From: Pseudomonadota bacterium
GTDB lineage: Bacteria; Pseudomonadota; Gammaproteobacteria; Steroidobacterales; Steroidobacteraceae
DNA length: 64,000 bases
Direction: 5' to 3'
Assembly: GCA_016704655.1 (NCBI GenBank)
Contig: JADIZR010000007.1
Span: 124,001-188,000 of the forward strand
Every line of letters starts with the position of its first letter. Position 1 is the first letter of the stretch. The translations under genes were made by a program, and so were the position numbers. Below the pieces are notes generated by a model. The model was not told the DNA's origin. It searched no databases and was given only the letters and a program-made list of their open reading frames with translations. Shown one piece after another: positions 27,562-35,863 of this stretch.

Positions 27562-28840
27562 CCGCCGAGCCGCGCTCGAGCAACTCGGTCGTGAGTCGCT
27601 GGTAGTCGTCGTACATGCGGGCGATGTCGAAGCGCGCGGCCGACCTCGTCGCACGCACGGCCCAATCCGCCGGCCCCATGGCGGACAGCACGGCCTCGGC
27701 CGCGTCGGCCAATGCCGCCGCGTCCTCGCGGACTGCGACGACGCCACCCTCGCCTACCGTGTCTGGCAGGCCTCCCGATCGCGTGGCGACCACCGGCAGG
27801 CCAGTCGACATGGCCTCGATGGCGACACGGCAGAAGGCCTCCTGCCAGCCATCCGGCATGACGCGTGATGGAACCAGCGCCAGGTCGGCCTCGCACAGCG
27901 CGGCGGCAACCTCCAGCGGTCGCGCAGGGGCCGGGCCGGTCACGAAACCGCGCATGCCGAGCTCCTCTGCCAGCCGGTTCAGCGACTCCATCCTGGGACC
28001 GTCGCCGACGATGCGCAGCCGCACGTCGAGTTCCGGTCGTCGGGCACGCAACGCAGCGAGTGTCCGGATGGCGAGGTCATGCCCCTTCTGCTCGTACAGG
28101 CGGCCGACGCTGATCATATGCAGCGGTGCACCCCAGGTTGCCGGCCGCGGTCGGCCGGCGAACAACTGCCGGTCCACGCCCATCACGACGCGCTCTGAAC
28201 GCGGCAGCCCGTGCTCGGCCAGCTGGCGTTGCGCGAATGCGCTGTGGGCCACCAGGTGCGCGGAGCCGAGCGCTGCGCGATACAGCTCCCAGCCGTGCTG
28301 CTGCGTGAACGCGGTGAGGTCGAAGCCGTGGAAGTCCACGACCAGCGGCGTGTTTCCATTTTCGAGCGCGATGGCCGCGTCGACGCCGTGGGGTCCAAAA
28401 TGCGCGTGGACCAGGTCCGGCTGCAACGACTCGAGCACCTGCCGGAGCCGTTGGGCATACAGGGCACGCTTCCACGCAATGCGACTGCGCCGCAGCTCCG
28501 GGTGGCGGCGGATCCAGCTGGCCGCGCGGCGCGCTGCACCGACCAACGATGGCGAACCGCGCGCAGTCCACGACGGCAGTTGCACTGCCTGGACACTGTG
28601 ACCGAACTGGTCGGCCAGGGATGCCGCATCGACACGGCGCGCGACTACGACGACGTCGTGTCCAGCCTGCAGCAGCGCACGCACGTGATCGACGATGAAC
28701 GTCTCGGAAAGCCTGGGAAAGCTCCGGGTGATGACGATCACGCGCCTGCTGCGTCGTGGCGCCCTGGACCGCTCATCGATGTCGTGAGTCACTGCGTACG
28801 CCCCTGGCCCATGACTGTCGAAGAGCAAGCCATGGGGCAT
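27548..28840 (-). CDS. GT4-family glycosyltransferase
   Basis: A 430-residue GT-B glycosyltransferase. The N-terminal half has FPRLSETFIVDHVRALL and VHAHFGPHGVDAAI, typical of EPS and colanic acid enzymes. The C-terminal nucleotide-sugar half has SVGRLYEQKGHDLAI, IVGDGPRMESL and the E-x7-E region EAFCRVAIEAMSTGLPVVAT. It would add a sugar to a lipid-linked glycan at the inner face of the membrane. The first about 30 residues are poorly conserved and a later start is possible. Donor and acceptor unknown. Confidence 0.85.
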   Translation of the reverse strand: MPHGLLFDSHGPGAYAVTHDIDERSRAPRRSRRVIVITRSFPRLSETFIVDHVRALLQAGHDVVVVARRVDAASLADQFGHSVQAVQLPSWTARGSPSLVGAARRAASWIRRHPELRRSRIAWKRALYAQRLRQVLESLQPDLVHAHFGPHGVDAAIALENGNTPLVVDFHGFDLTAFTQQHGWELYRAALGSAHLVAHSAFAQRQLAEHGLPRSERVVMGVDRQLFAGRPRPATWGAPLHMISVGRLYEQKGHDLAIRTLAALRARRPELDVRLRIVGDGPRMESLNRLAEELGMRGFVTGPAPARPLEVAAALCEADLALVPSRVMPDGWQEAFCRVAIEAMSTGLPVVATRSGGLPDTVGEGGVVAVREDAAALADAAEAVLSAMGPADWAVRATRSAARFDIARMYDDYQRLTTELLERGSAVTAS

Positions 28841-28919
28841 TCTGCCGCAGACCCTGCAGCGCGCGAGGGAACCCGGGCGCGAGTTCCGGCCTGAATTGAG
28901 CGGCGGATCCGGCTACTCT

Positions 28920-29993
28920 ATGAGTCGAAACCACGGAGAACACCAGGTCTTGGCAGAGCGCGAATTGCTGCTCCACGTTGGCACGCACAAGACCGGCACG
29001 ACGGCGATACAGGCGTACATGAGCCAATGCCGCGTGGAACTGGCTGCGCAAGGCATTCTCTATCCATCGCTGCGGCCGGGACTGTGGAACGAAAGGGAGG
29101 CGCATCACAAGGTCGCGCAGGCAGTTCTGCGGTCGTCGCTCATCGATCGCATCAGGCTGCGGCGATACCGCCGCTGGATCGACCAGGCCCAGGCGTGGGC
29201 GCGGGTGACGGTACTCAGTGCGGAACCGATCTACCGGCACACCGTCGGCGACGTGACTCCAGGCGACATGTCAGCGTGGTTCACGGCGCATCGCAGCTAT
29301 CTGCGACGCCTCGCGGCATGGCTCGCGGGTTTCGAAGTGCGGTCCGTCGTTTACTTCCGGCAGCCGGAAGATCTCGCCATTTCAATGTACAAGGAGCATG
29401 CGGTGCGACGCCTGCTGGCGGGAGATAAACGCCATTTTGCGTCATTCATCGCCATGACGGCTCCGTACTACGAGTATTCGCGCCACGTGGACGCACTGAG
29501 GGACACGCTGGGCGACGTCGTCGTTCGCGACTACGCCGCAGCTAATCGTCTCGGACTGCAGGTGGACTTCGCCGCGCTGGTTGGTGCGGCCAACCTGCCA
29601 CCGCCAGCCCGCGCCGCCGTGCGCACTTCGCCGGGCAACCGGGCGACTCTCTGGCTCGCTGCGCAACCGGCCGGCCGCTCCCGTCGCGACCACGTCCGCC
29701 GGATTCTTTTCGCACTGCGCGTCGAGTCTGCCGGCCCCTTCATTGAGGCGGGACCGACAACGCTCTGGCCAGACCGTGCCACTTTCGAGCGCTTCGTGGA
29801 GCGGCACCGCGCCGCCTGGGACCTGCCGTTCCTGTCATTGCCGGCCTGGTGCGACGTGCCCGCGGCGACCTGGACAGCGGCTGATCACGCGGCCGCAGAG
29901 GCAGCGTTCCGCGATTGGCAGGCACGTAACCTCGACCTCCTGCAGCGGCGCGAGGCAAACAAACTGACGTTCTATGACCCGGATCCGGCTTGA
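28920..29993 (+). CDS. sulfotransferase-like protein
   Basis: A 357-residue protein whose N-terminus LLHVGTHKTGTTAIQAYM is the 5'-phosphosulfate loop of PAPS-dependent sulfotransferases. The later SVVYFRQPEDLAISMYKE fits the 3'-phosphate-binding Arg/Ser segment. It probably transfers sulfate from PAPS to a sugar of a cell-surface glycan made with the neighbouring glycosyltransferase. ATG 28920 was chosen over the TTG at 28896, and neither has a good ribosome site. It is divergent from the GT4 gene. Confidence 0.7.
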   Translation: MSRNHGEHQVLAERELLLHVGTHKTGTTAIQAYMSQCRVELAAQGILYPSLRPGLWNEREAHHKVAQAVLRSSLIDRIRLRRYRRWIDQAQAWARVTVLSAEPIYRHTVGDVTPGDMSAWFTAHRSYLRRLAAWLAGFEVRSVVYFRQPEDLAISMYKEHAVRRLLAGDKRHFASFIAMTAPYYEYSRHVDALRDTLGDVVVRDYAAANRLGLQVDFAALVGAANLPPPARAAVRTSPGNRATLWLAAQPAGRSRRDHVRRILFALRVESAGPFIEAGPTTLWPDRATFERFVERHRAAWDLPFLSLPAWCDVPAATWTAADHAAAEAAFRDWQARNLDLLQRREANKLTFYDPDPA

Positions 29994-30074
29994 GTAAGCC
30001 AGGTCGAACTCAGGGGCGGGAGATCGACTCGACGAGGTCGGCGCCCTGGTGGCGCGCGTCGTTTACGCGCGAGC

Positions 30075-30455
30075 TCACGGGTCGCGCCATCGCTCCCACA
30101 GTCCAGCCATGCCGAACGGCTGGCCGTCGTCGAACGCGATGAAGTAAGGCTGCTTCGTGGCGCCAGAGCGCTGCTACTCGTAGTAGCCGTCCGCGAGCAC
30201 CAGGCACCGACGGCGGCGGAACGAGGGCTTCTCGGCGAGGGTTTCGGACCGCGCATTGATCATGCGCGCACCGATCGCCTTCTCCTTCGCCCACGAAGGC
30301 ACCAGCCCCCAGTAGAGCATCGCCACCTCGCGCGGCCCGCCGGCTTCACGTACGGTGGCGACGAACCGTGTCGGCGCGATGTTCCAGCGCGGCTCGATTT
30401 CCGGCGCTGACGCCACGCCGAACAGCCTGACGACGGCTTCGTGTGGCGAGTAGAA
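30075..30455 (-). pseudogene. decayed SRAP (HMCES/YedK-type) gene
   Basis: Translation gives TFYSPHEAVVRLFGV, then RWNIAPTRFVATV, YWGLVPSWAKE, ARMINARSETLAEKPSFR and FR-type RRRRCLVLADGYYE. This is the core of SRAP proteins that cross-link to abasic sites in single-stranded DNA. Three defects are seen. The start with MCGR, including the catalytic Cys2, is replaced by unrelated bases. An in-frame TAG stands where GYYEW has Trp. The frame ends after WRDP, about half the domain early. Unless all three are sequencing faults, the gene is dead. Confidence 0.75.
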
Positions 30456-30458
30456 GGT

Positions 30459-31530
30459 CTAGGGAAGCCGCGCGATACCGTCCTGCAGGCGATCCCAGGC
30501 CTCTTCGACGTCCTGCACAGCGATGCCGAGAATGCCGTCGTCAGGGCCCCGGCCGCCCGTCACCGACCTGGACCGCGCCTCGGGGACTTCGTGGCGCCCA
30601 ACGATCGACGTTGACCTGGCCGAACAGGACAACGAGCGGGCAGTCCAGAGCTGCCGCGGAATGAGCTGGACCCGTGTCAACGGAGATCATCCCGAGGGCG
30701 CGCTCCTGCAGGGCGAGCAGGCGCGGAATCGGCAGCTCCCGGGCAACGTTAACGACGCGATCGGACTGGACCAAACTCGCGATGTCCTCGTTGAGCGACG
30801 CTTCCGCCGGCACGCCCAGCAGGAGCACGACCAGGCGCGAGTCGCGTCGCAGCAGCGCCTCGATGACCGCGGCCCAGCGCTCTTCCGGCCAGTACTTGCT
30901 GTTGCTTGCGCGCTGGCGGTGCGCCCACCAGCGCATCGTTCGCTTGTTGCCTGCCTGGACCAGCACGAGTGGCCGTTCGGCGAGGCCGCGATCCTGCAGC
31001 CAGGCCGTGAGATCCGAGCGCCATTCGGGCAGTACGCGCAATGGCGGCCACGCAATGTTGCGGACCATTGCCCCGGCATCGAGCGGCGCCAGACCCGGCA
31101 ACGCCGCCGGACTCAGTTGCGCGAACCGCAACCAGCGGTCGAGATTGTGCTCGGACGGGAACCTTGGGCAGTGGACGTCGGCTTCGACGATCCATTCCGG
31201 TGCGACGCCGGCCCTGGTCAACAATTTCCGTGCGTGAACGCCCGCCTCGCAAAGCCAGACTGGCCCGGCGCCGCGTTGGCGCAGCGTGTCGACCAGGTGC
31301 CATTGCTGGGGGCTCAGCGCGTACGGAGTGCGCCGGGAACGAATGAGGTGCAGGTTACCCACACCGGACTGGCCCTCGAGGAGCGGCTTCGTCCATCCGC
31401 CCGAGGAAACGACGTCCACCGGCACGCCGAAACGTCGGTGCAGCGCCTCGATCAAACCGAGCACGATTACCATGTCGCCCATCGCGCCGAAACGAACGAC
31501 CAGCGGCCGGACTGCACCGTCGCGTTTCAC
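30459..31530 (-). CDS. GT9 (heptosyltransferase-family) glycosyltransferase (frameshifted 3' end)
   Basis: A heptosyltransferase-like protein of about 356 residues. The N-terminus VVRFGAMGDMVIVLGLIEAL and the C-terminal donor-site region GMISVDTGPAHSAAALDCPLVVLFG define GT9, whose members build the LPS core. The frame ends early at 30541 in a run of C/G (30543-30553). The shifted frame continues with PDDGILGIAVQDVEEAWDRL, the usual closing segment, to TAG 30459-30461. A one-base indel is likely. GTG 31530 has GGAG nine bases upstream. The decayed SRAP gene begins directly behind it. Confidence 0.78.
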
Positions 31531-31605
31531 GATCGTGGCTCCAATCCTGAGCGCTCCACCTGGCTGGCTGCCGCAGCCAGCGCTGTGATCCCCGCGTACA
31601 TGACC

Positions 31606-32421
31606 CTATTCCCGGGTTCCCGTCCCCTTCTCCATCAGCCACACGCAGGCTGCGAACAGGACCACCACCGACAGGGTCATGATCGCGAACGAAAAGCCGA
31701 CGTCGACATCGGATTGCCCGAGAAAGCCGTAACGGAAAGCGCTCACCATGTAGAGAATCGGGTTCGCTTTCGAGACCGCCTGCGCCCACTCGGGCAGCAT
31801 CGAGATCGAGTAGAAAACGCCGCCGAGGTACGTCATCGGCGTCAGGATGAACGTCGGCACGAACGTGATCTGGTCGAAGTTCCTGGCGAAGACGGCATTG
31901 ACGAAGCCCCCGAGCGCAAACACGATCGACGTGAGCAGCACGGCCGCGATCACCACGAACAGGTGCTCGACGTGCAGGCGCGTGAAAAACAGCGCGATGA
32001 TCGTCACGATCAGCCCGACCAGCAATCCGCGCAGCATGCCGCCCGCGACGTAGCCCAGCACGATCAGCCAGTTGGGCAGCGGCGAGACGAGCAGTTCCTC
32101 GATGTGCCGGCCGAACTTGGCGCCGAAGAACGACGACACCACGTTGCCGTAACTGTTGGTGATCACGGACATCATGATCAGGCCCGGGGCGATGTACTGC
32201 AGGTACGTGAAGCCGCCCATCTGCCCGATCCGCCCGCCGATCAGGTTGCCGAAGATGATGAAGTACAGCGTCGCCGTAATGACCGGCGGCACCAGCGTCT
32301 GGCCCCAGATGCGCATGATGCGACTGAATTCGCGGATGACGATTGTCGCGAAACCGACCCGGCGCGCGGACGCGGGCGCTGCGGCTGCAGGACGGCCCGG
32401 CGTGGACTCGGGACGGGCCAT
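31606..32421 (-). CDS. ABC-2 type transporter permease
   Basis: A 271-residue inner-membrane permease with about six TM segments, of the YadH kind. The cytosolic N-terminus (REFSRIMRIWGQTLVPP) leads into TM1 ATLYFIIFGNLIGG. The hallmark PTFILTPMTYLGGVFYSI lies in the C-terminal half. With the ATPase encoded ahead it forms an exporter. YadGH-type exporters are common beside lipid and polysaccharide genes, but the substrate is unknown. Its start lies inside the 3' part of the ATPase frame. Confidence 0.88.
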   Translation of the reverse strand: MARPESTPGRPAAAAPASARRVGFATIVIREFSRIMRIWGQTLVPPVITATLYFIIFGNLIGGRIGQMGGFTYLQYIAPGLIMMSVITNSYGNVVSSFFGAKFGRHIEELLVSPLPNWLIVLGYVAGGMLRGLLVGLIVTIIALFFTRLHVEHLFVVIAAVLLTSIVFALGGFVNAVFARNFDQITFVPTFILTPMTYLGGVFYSISMLPEWAQAVSKANPILYMVSAFRYGFLGQSDVDVGFSFAIMTLSVVVLFAACVWLMEKGTGTRE

Positions 32422-33380
32422 GCGCCCGCCTGCGCAGTCGGTGCTGATACCGGCTGGCCACTGCCGACGTCGCGGCCTTCGACGAGACGCATGAACAGTT
32501 CTTCGAGGCGGTTGGACTTGTTGCGCATGCTCACGACTTCACCGCCCGCAGCAGTCAAGGCGACGAAGATCTCGTTCAGGTTCTGCTCCTTGTTGACCTC
32601 GACCTCGAGCGTCGTCTCGTCCGGCGCCGTCACGCGATAGCCGGGCAGCGACAAAGTCCCGCGCAGTGGTCCGCGCAGATTGAGCACGAAGGTCTCCGTC
32701 TGCAGCTTGCGCAGCACGGTCGACATGCGGTCGTTCTCGATGATGCGGCCTTCGTCGATGATCGCGATGTGGCGGCAGAGGCTCTCGGCCTCCTCGAGGT
32801 AATGCGTCGTCAGGATGATCGTGGTGCCCTGCTCGTTGATCCGGCGCAGGAATTCCCACATCGAGCGGCGCACCTCGATGTCCACGCCTGCGGTCGGCTC
32901 GTCGAGGATCAGCAGCCGCGGCTCGTGGATCAGCGCGCGGGCGATCATCAGCCGGCGCTTCATGCCGCCCGACAGGGACCGCGAAATCGTCTCGCGCTTC
33001 TCCCACAACTGCAGCTGGTTGAGCCAGTACTCCATCCGCTCGCGCGCGACGGGGCGCGGGATGCCATAAAAGCCGGCCTGGTTCAGCAGGATCGTCGAAA
33101 CCTTCTCGAACTGGTTGAAGTTGATTTCCTGCGGCACGACACCGAGGCAGGACTTCGCCGCCTCGAGTTCGCTGTCGATGCTGTGCCCGAACACGGTCAC
33201 CGTGCCGCTCGACTTGTTGACGAGCGACGACACGATGCCGATCGCCGTCGACTTGCCCGCGCCGTTCGGCCCGAGCAGCGCGAAAAAGTCGCCCTCCTCC
33301 ACGTCGAGGTCGATGCCCTTCAAGGCCTGGACCCCGTTGTTGTACGTCTTGCAAAGCTGGCGCAGCGACAAGGCCTTCAT
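32241..33380 (-). CDS. ABC transporter ATP-binding protein
   Basis: A YadG-type ATPase: Walker A GPNGAGKST, Q-loop VPQEINFN, signature SLSGGMKRRLMIARAL, Walker B LLILDEPTAGVD and switch TTHYLEE. The normal domain ends near RLEELFMRLVEG (about residue 310). After that the frame continues for about 70 Arg/Ser-rich residues inside the permease gene, giving a 181-bp overlap. No stop exists in any frame just before the permease ATG, so the tail is probably not native. ATG 33378-33380 is preferred over one 20 codons upstream. Confidence 0.88.
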   Translation of the reverse strand: MKALSLRQLCKTYNNGVQALKGIDLDVEEGDFFALLGPNGAGKSTAIGIVSSLVNKSSGTVTVFGHSIDSELEAAKSCLGVVPQEINFNQFEKVSTILLNQAGFYGIPRPVARERMEYWLNQLQLWEKRETISRSLSGGMKRRLMIARALIHEPRLLILDEPTAGVDIEVRRSMWEFLRRINEQGTTIILTTHYLEEAESLCRHIAIIDEGRIIENDRMSTVLRKLQTETFVLNLRGPLRGTLSLPGYRVTAPDETTLEVEVNKEQNLNEIFVALTAAGGEVVSMRNKSNRLEELFMRLVEGRDVGSGQPVSAPTAQAGAWPVPSPRRAVLQPQRPRPRAGSVSRQSSSANSVASCASGARRWCRRSLRRRCTSSSSAT

Positions 33381-33433
33381 GGCGGGACGGACGTTCACGG
33401 GAGGGGAGCGAAGGGTAATGTGCGGGCACCTGG

Positions 33434-34150
33434 TCAGCAAGGAACGTCGGTGTCGTCGGCGGGTCCCCTGCGGTGAGCCGGGCGTGTGCGGCGCGCAGGA
33501 CCACAGCGCGCGATGACCGGATCGCGCTCACAGTGCCCGAGCAGGCACAGCCCCGCCGAATAGGCCCAGTTCAAGTCTGCCTGCACCGTGCCTGCCGCAG
33601 CTTCGGCCAGCAAGCTCCAGTAACGCGAGTGCCCGGGCCATCGCGGACGCACCAACCCGGGCCACGAGGCGAGCCGAAACGAATCGGACGGCGTCAGCGC
33701 GGACAGGCGCGCCTCGGCCGTCGACCCCAGCCCGAAGGCAATGCGAGAAGAGTACGGCACGCTTTCGGCCAGCCTCCGCGCCACACTGAGCGCGACCAAT
33801 CCGAACGAACGGCGGGTCTGGTCCCGCGCGCGATCGGCGAACTCCGCGTCGGTGTCCGCGACGGACTCGAGACGCCAGGGGGGAGCCTCGTCATCCCGTG
33901 GCAGCGCGAGCTCAAACAGCGAGATCGGGCTGCACGCGGCACGTTCACGGGCCTCCGCCGGGACTTCGGCCAGTCGCCGCACGGTCGCCGCTGGTAACTG
34001 GAACCAGCAGTCGGCCCCGTGGCCGGGATCCAGGGCGTGGGCCAGGAACAGGCGGTTCAGATCCGCGATATCCCGGCGAACGGCCGGATCAAGCAGGTTG
34101 CCCTGGCGCAGCCAGATGGAACTGGACAGGGCCGGTTTCGGTTCAGTCAT
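33434..34150 (-). CDS. FlhD-like protein with two tandem FlhD-type units
   Basis: A 238-residue protein without a clear named family. Residues about 28-81 (DLNRLFLAHAL...CWFQLPAATVRRL) and about 116-171 (LSVARRLAES...AFGLGSTAEARLSALTP...RLA) align with each other. Both resemble FlhD (LLLAQRL...AMFRLG...LAALTLPQMVKLAE). The second unit is the closer match. FlhD works as a dimer within FlhD4C2, so a tandem copy could be a covalent dimer. It is divergent from an FlhC-like gene, which is the best support. No flagellar genes are nearby, so another regulon is likely. Similarity judged by eye. Confidence 0.5.
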   Translation of the reverse strand: MTEPKPALSSSIWLRQGNLLDPAVRRDIADLNRLFLAHALDPGHGADCWFQLPAATVRRLAEVPAEARERAACSPISLFELALPRDDEAPPWRLESVADTDAEFADRARDQTRRSFGLVALSVARRLAESVPYSSRIAFGLGSTAEARLSALTPSDSFRLASWPGLVRPRWPGHSRYWSLLAEAAAGTVQADLNWAYSAGLCLLGHCERDPVIARCGPARRTRPAHRRGPADDTDVPC

Positions 34151-34159
34151 GGTCAATAC

Positions 34160-34230
34160 TCCATATATGGTCCAAACGGACCATATATGGATATAGAATC
34201 TCATGTCTGGTCTGAATAGACCATATGTGG
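34160..34230. promoter_or_regulatory. palindromic operator array between the FlhD-like and FlhC-like genes
   Basis: Three copies of RGACCATATRTGG: two face each other as TCCATATATGGTCC (34160-34173) and GGACCATATATGGA (34178-34191), separated by AAAC. A third reads AGACCATATGTGG (34218-34230). GGTCTGAATAGACC (34209-34222) forms a further palindrome. They sit in AT-rich DNA in the only space between the two starts, so they could serve both promoters. An FlhDC-like complex or another dimeric regulator may bind them. Confidence 0.65.
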
Positions 34231-34258
34231 CCAAAACATCAAGAATGGGAGAAAGGCC

Positions 34259-34804
34259 ATGAGAATCACGGACAGCCGCTATGATCGCGATCGCCTGCGG
34301 TTGGCGATCGCCCACCGGATGATCGCGCTGGAAGCCCGCACCCGCACCATCCGGACCGCGACCCAGCTGTCGGACGACAGGATCCGACGCATGTATCGCG
34401 ACTATTTTGCCGCGATCGGCGGCAACCGTGTCCGGCGCCGACGCGGTAAATCGCCGCGGCAGATGTCATATTTCCGGCGCTCGCTCGAGCACGAACAGGA
34501 AGCGGCCTTGCTGGGCTCCCTGCTGCGGCTCTGCAGCCTGCTGCAACGGTATCCCAACGGCTTCCGGCCCGCGCTGGAAGACGTCGGCTGCTTCTGCGAT
34601 GCGTACGAGACCTACCAGGGACTCTGGTCCCAAGGTCACATCTCGTTCGAGCACGCGTGGCACCTCTGGCAGGTTTTCTGCCACAACGACGAGTTCGTGC
34701 TGGCGAACTGCCCCGACTGCGAATCCCTCTGGCTGCAGGACACGCTGGAAATCCTGCCGTACAACTGTCCCGCGTGCAGGCGAGGTCTGCCGGCCCGCAC
34801 GTGA
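34259..34804 (+). CDS. FlhC-like transcriptional regulator
   Basis: A 181-residue protein resembling FlhC. The N-terminus LRLAIAHRMIALEARTRTI followed by TQLSDDRIRRMYRDYF parallels the FlhC segment before and within its DNA-binding helix pair. The C-terminus carries a zinc site CPDC-x15-CPAC, close to the C-x2-C-x16-C-x2-C of FlhC. FlhC gives DNA-binding specificity to FlhD4C2, the flagellar master regulator. Here the partner is the divergent FlhD-like gene and no flagellar locus is visible. ATG 34259 is preceded by GGGAGAAAGG. Confidence 0.65.
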   Translation: MRITDSRYDRDRLRLAIAHRMIALEARTRTIRTATQLSDDRIRRMYRDYFAAIGGNRVRRRRGKSPRQMSYFRRSLEHEQEAALLGSLLRLCSLLQRYPNGFRPALEDVGCFCDAYETYQGLWSQGHISFEHAWHLWQVFCHNDEFVLANCPDCESLWLQDTLEILPYNCPACRRGLPART

Positions 34805-34864
34805 CGAGCGGCATGGGCATGGGCCGCGCTAAACTCGCGGTCCCCTCGCCTGCCTGTAGCGGTC

Positions 34865-35827
34865 GTGCCTGCACCACCCAACGTCTTTGCTGGACCGTAC
34901 CTGGATCGCATTGCGCACCTGCGCAAGGACGAGGCGTTCGTGGCCGATGCCCTGCGCGGCGCCAGGACCCGCATCGTGCCCGTGCACGAGTCGCGTATCC
35001 TCGTGCAGCGCGGCCCTGACGGCTGGTTGGCGGCGTTTGCGACAGCCATGGATCTCGGGAGGCTGCCCGCGCTTGCCGCCGAACCCGTGCTATTGGGGTG
35101 CTTCGACGATTGCATCTATTTCGCGGCCGAAGTGGCCAGCCCGGAACCGGTGCAGGCGCTGTTCACGACGGGCTCGGTCAGGTTCGAGGATCTCCGCATG
35201 GCCGGCGGGCTGCTGCCGGAGCAGCAGGCCGGCGTGCTCGCGTATGCGCGCGCCATGCTCTACTGGCGCAGCCGTCACCGTTACTGTGGCGCGTGCGGTG
35301 CGCCAACTCGCGTTGCCAGCGCCGGCCACGTCATGAAGTGCACCAATGACACCTGCGGCATCGATCATTTTCCGCGCCTGGATCCCGCCATAATCGTGCT
35401 GGTCACGGATGGCGAGCGGGCATTGCTCGGCCGCCAGGCTTCCTGGCCAGCCGGGCGGTACTCGACGATCGCGGGCTTCGTCGAACCCGGCGAGAGCCTG
35501 GAAGATGCCGTGGCCCGCGAAGTGCTGGAAGAAACCGGCGTGACGGTGCTCGAATCGACCTATCACTCGTCACAGCCGTGGCCGTTCCCGTCGTCGCTGA
35601 TGATCGGCTTTACGGCGTCCGCCGCTGCAGAGTCGATCCCGCGCGCCGACGAAGAACTGGAGGAAGTCTGCTGGTTCACTCGCCAGGAAATCGCCGCGGG
35701 ATTTCCCGGATTGCCACCGCCGCAGTCCGTTTCGTTCCGACTGATCGAGCACTGGTACGACTCCGGTTCGGACCTGCCCCTGGCACAGACACCCGGCATC
35801 ACGCTCTGGGGCTCGCGGCGCGGCTGA
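34865..35827 (+). CDS. nudC: NADH pyrophosphatase (NAD-capped RNA hydrolase)
   Basis: NudC hydrolyses NADH to NMNH and AMP and removes NAD caps from RNA. The 320-residue protein has a zinc ribbon (YCGACGAPT, then KCTNDTCG), the Nudix box GFVEPGESLEDAVAREVLEE and the NudC signature SQPWPFPSSLM after it. The start is GTG 34865. It opens a plus-strand series that runs to tamB. Confidence 0.95.
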   Translation: MPAPPNVFAGPYLDRIAHLRKDEAFVADALRGARTRIVPVHESRILVQRGPDGWLAAFATAMDLGRLPALAAEPVLLGCFDDCIYFAAEVASPEPVQALFTTGSVRFEDLRMAGGLLPEQQAGVLAYARAMLYWRSRHRYCGACGAPTRVASAGHVMKCTNDTCGIDHFPRLDPAIIVLVTDGERALLGRQASWPAGRYSTIAGFVEPGESLEDAVAREVLEETGVTVLESTYHSSQPWPFPSSLMIGFTASAAAESIPRADEELEEVCWFTRQEIAAGFPGLPPPQSVSFRLIEHWYDSGSDLPLAQTPGITLWGSRRG

Positions 35828-35863
35828 CACCGGCCCACCGCCCGCAACCTCCACAGTCGTATC

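Noticed and set aside
30523..32640. A 705-residue plus-strand frame over the GT9 and permease genes
   Set aside because: Composition is Arg/His/Gln-rich as expected for the antisense of GC-rich genes; the minus strand carries clear families.
34259..34804. A flagellar locus around the FlhC-like gene
   Set aside because: No motA, che, fli or flg gene is found in the neighbouring sequence.
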